Position numbers and translations under genes: made by a program
DNA from: Gallionella sp.
Lineage (GTDB): Bacteria; Pseudomonadota; Gammaproteobacteria; Burkholderiales; Gallionellaceae
Length of the DNA: 7,756 nucleotides
Assembly: GCA_017880945.1 (NCBI GenBank)
Contig: JADGRM010000099.1
Coordinates: forward strand, 1-7,756
Reading direction: 5' to 3'
Part shown: piece after piece, positions 1 to 4,967 of the stretch
Layout: the number at the start of each line of letters is the position of its first letter
Numbering within the stretch: the first letter of the stretch is position 1
Notes under the pieces: generated by a model
The model's input: only the letters and a program-made list of their open reading frames with translations
What the model was told of the DNA's origin: nothing
Databases searched by the model: none

Positions 1-50
1 TTGGTTGACGTTCTTTGGCAACCTAGTGGAATGGCTAGTAGTTTTATCAG
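1..50. repeat. Truncated copy of a hairpin-forming dispersed repeat
   Basis: Bases 1-50 align without gaps to 4891-4940, with 40 of 50 identical, so this is a diverged copy of the repeat lying between folC and dedD. Its left part is cut by the window edge. Bases 3-9 pair with 17-23 (GGTTGAC with GGCAACC, one A-G mismatch) around the loop GTTCTTT. Outside this stem is a T-T mismatch (2 and 24), also present in the other copies. Compared with 4887-4919, two stem pairs have changed on both sides (C-G to T-A, A-T to G-C). A weaker second copy of the 3' tail motif occurs at 55-74 (16 of 20 match 31-50) and runs into the pncC stop codon. The repeat lies just downstream of pncC and could also act in 3' end formation; that is not shown. 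Confidence 0.7.
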
Positions 51-70
51 TGAGATGGCCAGTCGTTCCA

Positions 71-562
71 TCAGGCCGTTTCGGTCAATTGATTCAGCAC
101 GTTAAGCGCTCCCTGCAAGGCGACACGCACCGCCTGGATGCGCACTTCGGCACGGTTGCCACTGAGCTGATGCCGTTGCGCGTGAGTCTCGCCATTTTTT
201 ATACCCCAGGCGAACCACACCGTGCCCACCGGCTTGTCCGCTGTGCCGCCGTCCGGTCCGGCGATGCCGCTTACAGCCAATGAGACTTGCGCAGCGCTGT
301 GTTGCAACGCACCCGCCACCATCTCGCGCACTGTCGCTTCGGACACTGCACCGTGTTGCCTGAGCGTCGTCTCGCGCACGCCCAGCATCTGCTGCTTGGA
401 CAGATTGGAGTAGGTGATAAAACCGCGCTCGAACCAGGCAGAGCTGCCTGCCACCTCGGTGATTGCCTGCGCGACTCCGCCGCCGGTGCAGGATTCCGCC
501 GTAGCCAGCATCAAGCCGTGCGATTTGAGCAGTCCTCCGACTTGTGCGGCGAGAATTTCCAT
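71..562 (-). CDS. pncC: Nicotinamide-nucleotide amidase (CinA C-terminal domain protein)
   Basis: A 163-residue stand-alone CinA C-terminal domain protein, the usual length for the PncC family. These cytoplasmic enzymes deamidate NMN to nicotinate mononucleotide and ammonia in pyridine nucleotide recycling. The family signature TAESCTGG is at residues 21-28. Other typical segments are the F-ITYSN stretch near 48-53, GAVSEATV near 71-78, and the glycine-rich VSGIAGPDGG-KPVGTVW block at about 98-116. The reading frame is open upstream to an ATG at 631, but that would put the REP doublet at 592-637 inside the protein and add residues unlike the family. The ATG at 562, giving MEILAAQVGGLL, matches the normal N-terminus, though its ribosome site (TTAGG) is weak. 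It lies 103 bp downstream of metZ on the same strand and may be co-transcribed. The N-terminal MoCF-like half of full CinA is absent, as is common. Confidence 0.93.
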   Translation of the reverse strand: MEILAAQVGGLLKSHGLMLATAESCTGGGVAQAITEVAGSSAWFERGFITYSNLSKQQMLGVRETTLRQHGAVSEATVREMVAGALQHSAAQVSLAVSGIAGPDGGTADKPVGTVWFAWGIKNGETHAQRHQLSGNRAEVRIQAVRVALQGALNVLNQLTETA

Positions 563-591
563 CAACCTAAGCCGGACGAACCGGAGCCAAA

Positions 592-637
592 TGTAGGTCG
601 GGCTACGCCCGACATGGTGGGCACAGCCCACCCTACG
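592..637. repeat. REP doublet (REPIN/BIME-like) between metZ and pncC
   Basis: Two short palindromes face each other between TGTAGG (592-597) and CCCTACG (631-637). The left hairpin is GTCGGGC-TAC-GCCCGAC (597-613). The right one is GGTGGGC-ACA-GCCCACC (616-632). The outer GTAGG and CCTAC ends are complementary. A GTAG tetranucleotide beside a palindrome, in inverted pairs, is the known architecture of REP sequences mobilised by RAYT transposases. The left half closely matches the arms of the element inside folC at 5906-5962. It fills much of the metZ-pncC gap and could alter transcript stability or termination there; that is inference. Confidence 0.75.
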
Positions 638-665
638 GTTACTTGTGCAGCAAAAATGTCCACGA

Positions 666-1841
666 CTAACCGTTCAGCCCGCGCGCCAGATCATTCTGAA
701 TATCGCAGACCGCCTCCAGACCGACAGCGATGCGTATCAGGCCATCCGTAATGCCTGCCGCCGCGCGCGCCTCAGGGGTGATGCGCGCATGGGTGGTGCT
801 GGCCGGATGGGTGATCGTGGTCTTGGTGTCGCCCAGATTGGCGGTGATGGACAGCAGCCTGGTGTTGTCGATGACACGCCATGCCGCAGCCTTGCCGCCC
901 TTCACTTCGAACGACACGATGCCGCCGCCGGATTTTTGCTGCTTCAATGCCAGCGCGTGTTGCGGATGCGATGGCAGTCCGGGATAAAAAACCCTTGCCA
1001 CATTCGGTTGCGCTTCCAGCCAGCGCGACAGTTCCAGCGCGTTGGCACAGTGCGCGTCCATGCGAACTTTTAGTGTCTCCATGCCTTTCAGGAACACCCA
1101 GGCATTGAACGGGCTCATGGTCGGACCGGCAGTTCGCAGAAAGCCGTACACGCTTTCCATATTCTTTTTGCTGCCCAGCACCGCGCCGCCCAGCACGCGC
1201 CCTTGCCCGTCGATGTACTTGGTCGCGGAATGAATCACGATGTCAGCGCCAAGCTCCAGCGGGCGTTGCAGGATAGGCGTACAGAAACAATTGTCCACCG
1301 CCAGCAGCGCGCCGCATTGCTTCGCCACTTCAGCGATCGCAGCAATATCGGATATTTCGGTGAGCGGATTGGACGGCGTCTCGAGAAAGAACAGCCGGGT
1401 GTTGGGACGCACGGCGACTTTCCACTCCGCAACATCGGTGGCGGAAACGTAAGTCGTCTCGACGCCGAATTTCTTGATGATGTTGTTGAACAGGTTCACC
1501 GTCGCGCCGAACAGGCTGCGCGAGGCGACGATGTGATCGCCCGCCTTCAGCACGCCCATCACACACGCCAGGATCGCCGACATGCCCGAGGCCGTCGCGA
1601 TGCATTGCTCCGCGCCTTCCATCGCCGCCAGACGCTCCTCGAACATCGTGACGGTCGGGTTGGTGAAGCGCGAATAGATGTTGCCCGGCTGTTCGCCGAT
1701 GAAACGCGCGGCAGCTTGCGCGGCATTCTCGAACACGAAGCTGGAAGTCAGGAACAACGCTTCGCTGTGTTCGCCGAACTGGCTGCGCACCGTGCCGGCA
1801 TGCACCGCCAGAGTTTCCGGTTGATAGGATGATTCAGACAT
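666..1841 (-). CDS. metZ: O-succinylhomoserine sulfhydrylase
   Basis: A 391-residue PLP enzyme of the Cys/Met metabolism family (fold type I). MetZ condenses O-succinylhomoserine with sulfide to give homocysteine, the direct-sulfhydrylation route to methionine, in the cytoplasm. The N-terminus (ETLAVHAG) and YSRFTNPT at 56-63, whose Tyr and Arg contact the cofactor phosphate of the neighbouring subunit, are typical. ASGMSAI is at 84-90, the pyridine-binding Asp of AVDNCF at 183, and the Schiff-base lysine of HSATKYIDGQG at 208. The C-terminal SITANLGDTKT-THPAS-TTH block (331-351) is also diagnostic. The wording fits MetZ better than cystathionine gamma-synthase or MetY, but the acyl donor (succinyl or acetyl) cannot be proven from sequence. 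The start is set by a good ribosome site, AAGGGG, about 6 bases before ATG. It follows purF after a 197-bp gap holding its own candidate promoter and a hairpin. Confidence 0.93.
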   Translation of the reverse strand: MSESSYQPETLAVHAGTVRSQFGEHSEALFLTSSFVFENAAQAAARFIGEQPGNIYSRFTNPTVTMFEERLAAMEGAEQCIATASGMSAILACVMGVLKAGDHIVASRSLFGATVNLFNNIIKKFGVETTYVSATDVAEWKVAVRPNTRLFFLETPSNPLTEISDIAAIAEVAKQCGALLAVDNCFCTPILQRPLELGADIVIHSATKYIDGQGRVLGGAVLGSKKNMESVYGFLRTAGPTMSPFNAWVFLKGMETLKVRMDAHCANALELSRWLEAQPNVARVFYPGLPSHPQHALALKQQKSGGGIVSFEVKGGKAAAWRVIDNTRLLSITANLGDTKTTITHPASTTHARITPEARAAAGITDGLIRIAVGLEAVCDIQNDLARGLNG

Positions 1842-1860
1842 GATTGCCCCTTAAAGTACA

Positions 1861-1892
1861 AAACCCGGATAGCTTAGCGCTAAACCGGGTTT
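1861..1892 (-). terminator. Terminator- or attenuator-like hairpin in the metZ leader
   Basis: On the minus strand AAACCCGG pairs perfectly with CCGGGTTT (8 bp), followed inward by TAGC/GCTA (4 bp) and the loop GCTAA. The stem runs directly into a short T stretch, CCGGGTTTT. It ends about 12 bases before the metZ ribosome site AAGGGG, so any metZ transcript, from purF read-through or from a promoter upstream, must cross it. A second pairing that excludes it exists: GCGCTTAAC (1913-1921) with GTTTAGCGC (1877-1885), 8 of 9 positions. The T tract is short, so this may be only a weak purF terminator or an mRNA stability element. Confidence 0.5.
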
Positions 1893-1956
1893 CCCACGCT
1901 TTAGCAGCATTTGTTAAGCGCCCGCAAGCTGATCCTCAAATCGGCGCAGGTTGTAA

Positions 1957-1984
1957 ATTACCATTCGACTTCTCATATTGTCAA
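1957..1984 (-). promoter_or_regulatory. Candidate sigma-70 promoter for metZ
   Basis: A perfect -35 box TTGACA (1979-1984, minus strand) is followed after 16 bases by GGTAAT (1957-1962), which matches 4 of 6 bases of the -10 consensus. Transcription would start near 1950 and give a leader of about 110 bases containing the hairpin at 1861-1892. The position, between the end of purF and metZ, fits an independent metZ promoter. The weak -10 box and slightly short spacer keep this tentative. Confidence 0.4.
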
Positions 1985-2038
1985 CTTTGCCACGATGTCA
2001 AATATCCACGGCAATGAAATGACCATCAAGCAAATCAA

Positions 2039-3550
2039 TTATTCTTCGGCGGCCAGATCGAGAGCCATCTGGTTGATGGCATCGCTGGCCTTGCCACTGT
2101 TGCGTCGCGCTTCGATCCGGTTCAAATAGTCGGCAGTGATATCGCCGGTGATATAGCGCCCGTCGAAACATGATGCCTCGAAATCGGTGATATGCGGATT
2201 GGCTTTGCTCACTGCAGCCTTGAGGTCGTCCAGATCCTGATAGATGATGCCGTCCGCGCCGATCTCGCGGCAGATCTCATCGTCGTTGCGTCCGGTAGCG
2301 ATTAATTCCTGCGGGCTGGGCATGTCGATGCCATACACGTTCGGGAAGCGCACCGGCGGCGCGGCCGAGGCGAAATAAACCTTGCGCGCGCCCGCATCAC
2401 GCGCCATCTGCACGATCTCGCGGCTGGTGGTGCCGCGCACGATCGAGTCATCCACCAGCAGCACGTTCTTGCCCTTGAATTCAACGCCGATGGCATTCAA
2501 TTTCTGGCGCACCGATTTTTTGCGCATCGCCTGCCCAGGCATGATGAAGGTGCGTCCGATGTAGCGGTTTTTCACGAAACCTTCGCGGAATGGCAAGTTG
2601 AGACGGTTCGCCAGTTGCAGCGCGCTGGGGCGGCTGGTATCGGGGATCGGGATCACCACGTCAATATCGATCTCGCTCCAGCTGCGCTTGAGTTTATCGG
2701 CCAGATATTCGCCCATGTACAAGCGCGTTTCGTATACCGAAATGCCATCGATAACCGAGTCGGGACGAGCCAGATATACATATTCAAATATGCACGGGTT
2801 AAGACTGGCCTTGTCGCTGCATTGCTGGGTGTGCAGTTTGCCGTCGAATTCAACGAACACTGCCTCGCCGGGAGCGATGTCGCGCAGAAATTTGAAGCCC
2901 AGGGTGTCGAGCGCGACACTTTCCGAAGCAACCAGATATTCCTTCCCTAGCGCTGTCTCGTTCACGCCGATCACCAGCGGACGGATGCCATGAATATCGC
3001 GAAACGCCAGCAAGCCGTAGCCCGCGATCATCGCCACCACGGCATACGCACCGCGACAACGATGATGCACACCGGTCACTGCGGCAAAGATGGTCTGCAC
3101 ATCCAGACGGTATTGCTGGGAATTGATCTGCAACTCGTGCGCCAGCACATTCAGCAACACTTCAGAATCCGAATTGGTGTTGACGTGACGCAGATCCTCC
3201 ACGAACAACTGCTCTTTCAATTCTTCCGCATTGGTCAGGTTACCGTTGTGTCCGAGCACGATACCGAACGGTGAATTCACATAGAACGGCTGCGCCTCGT
3301 TGTGAGCCACCGCAGAACCGGCAGTCGGATAGCGCACATGCGCGATCCCCGCATTTCCAAGCAGCGAACGCATATGGCGGGTGCGAAACACATCGCGCAC
3401 CAACCCGTTGTCCTTGTGCAGATGAAAGGTCTGTCCGTCCAGTGTCGCGATGCCGGCGGCATCCTGGCCGCGATGCTGCAAGACCTGCAAGCCGTCATAC
3501 AACAGCTGATTGGCCGGTGATTGAGAGATCAATCCGAGTATGCCGCACAT
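2039..3550 (-). CDS. purF: Amidophosphoribosyltransferase (glutamine PRPP amidotransferase)
   Basis: A complete 503-residue PurF, the usual size. It transfers ammonia from glutamine to PRPP to give 5-phosphoribosylamine, the committing step of purine synthesis, in the cytoplasm. The N-terminal Ntn glutaminase begins MCGILGL; Cys2 is the nucleophile exposed after Met removal, and there is no propeptide, as in E. coli-type enzymes. HRGQD (27-31), HVRYPTAG (71-78) and GHNGNLTN (100-107) are the expected glutaminase segments. The phosphoribosyltransferase half shows DVVIPIPDTSRPSA (297-310), FVKNRYIGRTFI (325-336) and the PRPP loop VLLVDDSIVRGTT (363-375). The cysteines that ligate the Fe-S cluster in Bacillus-type PurF are not apparent. 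It starts 20 bp after cvpA, with GGGAT as a modest ribosome site in that gap, so it is part of the folC-dedD-cvpA-purF operon. Confidence 0.97.
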   Translation of the reverse strand: MCGILGLISQSPANQLLYDGLQVLQHRGQDAAGIATLDGQTFHLHKDNGLVRDVFRTRHMRSLLGNAGIAHVRYPTAGSAVAHNEAQPFYVNSPFGIVLGHNGNLTNAEELKEQLFVEDLRHVNTNSDSEVLLNVLAHELQINSQQYRLDVQTIFAAVTGVHHRCRGAYAVVAMIAGYGLLAFRDIHGIRPLVIGVNETALGKEYLVASESVALDTLGFKFLRDIAPGEAVFVEFDGKLHTQQCSDKASLNPCIFEYVYLARPDSVIDGISVYETRLYMGEYLADKLKRSWSEIDIDVVIPIPDTSRPSALQLANRLNLPFREGFVKNRYIGRTFIMPGQAMRKKSVRQKLNAIGVEFKGKNVLLVDDSIVRGTTSREIVQMARDAGARKVYFASAAPPVRFPNVYGIDMPSPQELIATGRNDDEICREIGADGIIYQDLDDLKAAVSKANPHITDFEASCFDGRYITGDITADYLNRIEARRNSGKASDAINQMALDLAAEE

Positions 3551-3570
3551 TGTTAATTATCCCAAAAAGT

Positions 3571-4065
3571 TCAGTTCCGAATTCCGTAATGGATGCGCTG
3601 TGAGATGCTGTCCGGCAGCCATGATTTAGTCAGCAGTGCAGCATCTTCCAGTGTCTTGCTCGTCAGCGCATTGCGCCAGAATGGCTTTCCATAATAATTC
3701 GTCAAGCCAACCATCCACACCACAACGAGCAGCACCATCCCGCCGCGCAACACGCCGAATAATCCGCCCAACAGTCTATCCGACCAGCCCGACCCGACCA
3801 CCTTCAGCAACTTGGCGAGCAACCTGGTCAACACGCTCCACACGATCAGCGCGGCGATGAACACCAGCGCATAAGCTCCAACAAGACGTGCCGTCTCCTG
3901 CTTCAGCGGCAGCAATGGTGCGAGGTCCCCGGCGAACAACTTGCATAACACAAACGCAAATGGCCAACCCAGCAAAGCCATCAACTCATGGATCAAACCG
4001 CGCCACAGACCGAGCAATGCAGACAGAAGCAATATCCCGATGACTACAAAATCAAATCCGGTCAT
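3571..4065 (-). CDS. cvpA: CvpA family inner-membrane protein
   Basis: A 164-residue hydrophobic protein with about four membrane segments (roughly residues 5-22, 28-46, 62-82 and 104-122). Family marks are the early GLWRGLIHEL stretch (19-28) and DRLLGGLFGVLRG (97-109). CvpA was named for a role in colicin V production in E. coli and has been linked to envelope integrity; its molecular activity is not settled. Its ATG overlaps the dedD stop codon by four bases (ATGA, 4062-4065), which indicates translational coupling, and purF follows after 20 bp. The ribosome site is poor, as expected for a coupled gene. The predicted cytoplasmic C-terminal tail (about 123-164) is ordinary for the family. 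Confidence 0.9.
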   Translation of the reverse strand: MTGFDFVVIGILLLSALLGLWRGLIHELMALLGWPFAFVLCKLFAGDLAPLLPLKQETARLVGAYALVFIAALIVWSVLTRLLAKLLKVVGSGWSDRLLGGLFGVLRGGMVLLVVVWMVGLTNYYGKPFWRNALTSKTLEDAALLTKSWLPDSISQRIHYGIRN

Positions 4066-4703
4066 TTGGCGCTGAGGATTACCGGGTGCAGCCCACGTTT
4101 TTCCAACAGATGACCCGCCTTCTCAGCCTTGTCGCGATCAGGGTAAGGTCCGACGCGCACCCGTATCTTGTCGCCGGATTTTTCAGTATAGGCCTTGAAA
4201 CCCCACTTCTTCAGCTTGTTGAGCTCTTGCTTCGCGGTACTCGGGTTTGCATACGCGCCGACCTGCGCGACATAGCCTTCGGCACCGGCCGGCTTATCCA
4301 CGCTCCTTGCTTCTATTAATCTGGGGGCATCTGCCGGCTTATGCAAGGGCGCCTTGGGCGCTGTTTGCTGAGCGGGTGTGGCAAGCGGTTTTTTTACATC
4401 AGGCGCTTGTGCAGGTGTGGCAACCGCTGCGGTTGCAAGCGGTACCGGAGTGGCCACGACTGCCGGAGCGACTGTCGGTGTGGTTCCCGCCACTTCAGAA
4501 ACCGCGGCACCCGGGACGAACTCGCCGACCTTGTCGGGAGACGGAATGCTCAAGTCGATGTCTTTGCCGGTAGGCTTGGGTTCGCTGTCCAGCACCATCG
4601 GCAGTATCACCACCACCGCCAGCGTGAACGCGAACGCGCCAATCAGACGGCGACGCGCTTTGCGCCTGAGATTCAGCTCATCTTCTGTTTGTGCTTTTGC
4701 CAT
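4062..4703 (-). CDS. dedD: SPOR-domain protein, DedD-like
   Basis: A 213-residue protein with a basic cytoplasmic N-terminus, a single membrane segment at about 19-38, a long low-complexity linker rich in Ala, Pro, Thr and Val (about 55-135), and a C-terminal SPOR domain (about 143-212). The SPOR domain shows its two hallmark strands, GYVAQVGAY (143-151) and IRVRVGPYPDRDKAE (180-194). SPOR domains bind peptidoglycan stripped of stem peptides at the division septum, so a periplasmic role in septation is likely. Its place between folC and cvpA matches E. coli dedD. The distance from the candidate ribosome site GAGG to the ATG is long (11 bases). The upstream 259 bp are filled by hairpin repeats, so expression must pass through those structures. 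Confidence 0.92.
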   Translation of the reverse strand: MAKAQTEDELNLRRKARRRLIGAFAFTLAVVVILPMVLDSEPKPTGKDIDLSIPSPDKVGEFVPGAAVSEVAGTTPTVAPAVVATPVPLATAAVATPAQAPDVKKPLATPAQQTAPKAPLHKPADAPRLIEARSVDKPAGAEGYVAQVGAYANPSTAKQELNKLKKWGFKAYTEKSGDKIRVRVGPYPDRDKAEKAGHLLEKRGLHPVILSAK

Positions 4704-4706
4704 GCT

Positions 4707-4961
4707 TTAATGAACCTCTAAAATATTCTCGTGGAATGTGTGGATCCCTTCGGCAGTGCTCATAACCAGCGACTTGGCTATCGTTAACCAGCGGCTTATG
4801 TCACCGTCTTTTGGTGACTTAGCCGAATGGCTATGCAACGCCTTTTGATAGCCCAGTCGAATGGCTAGTAGTTTCATCATAACCAGCGACTTGGCTATCG
4901 TCTTTTGATAGCCTAGTCGAATGGCTAGTAGTTTCATCAGGATAAGCTCCGCGATACCCAT
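4707..4961 (-). CDS. Doubtful 84-codon reading frame over the repeat cluster
   Basis: An open frame begins one base after the folC stop codon and ends three bases before the dedD start, filling the gap. Its product would contain MKLLAIRLGYQK twice, because the DNA repeat period (60 bp) and the nested insertion (57 bp) are both multiples of three. I doubt it is a gene. There is no convincing ribosome site. When this repeat is compared with the copy at 1-50, most codon differences change the amino acid while the hairpin pairing is largely kept. That is the pattern of a DNA or RNA structure, not of a protein under selection. It could still be translated by coupling to folC. No family is recognised. 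Confidence 0.15.
   Translation of the reverse strand: MGIAELILMKLLAIRLGYQKTIAKSLVMMKLLAIRLGYQKALHSHSAKSPKDGDISRWLTIAKSLVMSTAEGIHTFHENILEVH
4761..4940. repeat. Cluster of hairpin repeats: 60-bp tandem pair with a nested copy
   Basis: Unit B (4878-4937) and unit A (4761-4784 joined to 4842-4877) are 60-bp tandem copies differing at one base (C or T at 4853/4914). In B, 4887-4899 pairs with 4907-4919 at 12 of 13 positions around the loop GTCTTTT (4900-4906), with one T-T mismatch (4892, 4914). Unit A is interrupted in the same loop by a 57-bp related copy (4785-4841). Every copy is flanked by AACCAGCG or a close form on the left and GAATGGCTA on the right. The cluster separates folC from dedD, which are normally close, so the operon transcript must carry these hairpins. 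No known repeat family is assigned. Confidence 0.85.
4785..4841. repeat. Nested 57-bp repeat copy inside the loop of unit A
   Basis: This copy begins TAACCAGCGG and ends GGCTATGCAACGC. Its hairpin pairs 4792-4796 with 4821-4825, has the T-T mismatch (4797, 4820), then pairs 4798 with 4819 and 4800-4805 with 4813-4818, with one bulged T at 4799. The loop GTCTTTT (4806-4812) is identical to that of unit B. Five stem pairs differ from unit B on both sides and remain complementary. Removing these 57 bases restores an uninterrupted unit A with loop GTCTTTT, so the copy most simply entered after unit A existed. Confidence 0.75.
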
Positions 4962-4967
4962 CCTACA
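4946..4967. repeat. Possible half REP element supplying the folC stop codon
   Basis: On the minus strand the 3' end of folC reads TGTAGGATGGGTATCGCGG, which begins with the same TGTAGG end as the REP-like elements elsewhere in the window. The TAG inside it is the folC stop codon. The complementary half expected of a full element is missing; the hairpin-repeat cluster begins close by. Only one arm is visible, so this is weak. Confidence 0.25.

Noticed and set aside
563..631. Upstream extension of pncC to an ATG at 631
   Set aside because: It would translate the REP doublet and adds a non-family N-terminus; the ATG at 562 gives the normal PncC beginning.
1203..1832. Long plus-strand reading frame opposite metZ, and similar frames opposite purF, folC and dedD
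   Set aside because: These are antisense shadows of well-recognised genes in GC-rich DNA and have no protein-family resemblance.
1914..1976. A 20-codon reading frame in the metZ leader (begins MRSRMVIYNL) as a possible leader peptide
   Set aside because: Its first ATG lies upstream of the candidate -10 box, it has no run of Met or Cys codons, and no clear ribosome site is visible.
1842..2038. SAM riboswitch in the metZ leader
   Set aside because: GCTAAA-type stretches recall parts of SAM-II, but the full consensus and pseudoknot arrangement could not be found.
4761..4940. CRISPR array or integron attC sites
   Set aside because: There are no regularly spaced unique spacers, and the units are near-identical tandem or nested hairpins. 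The attC core-site pattern and an integrase are not seen.
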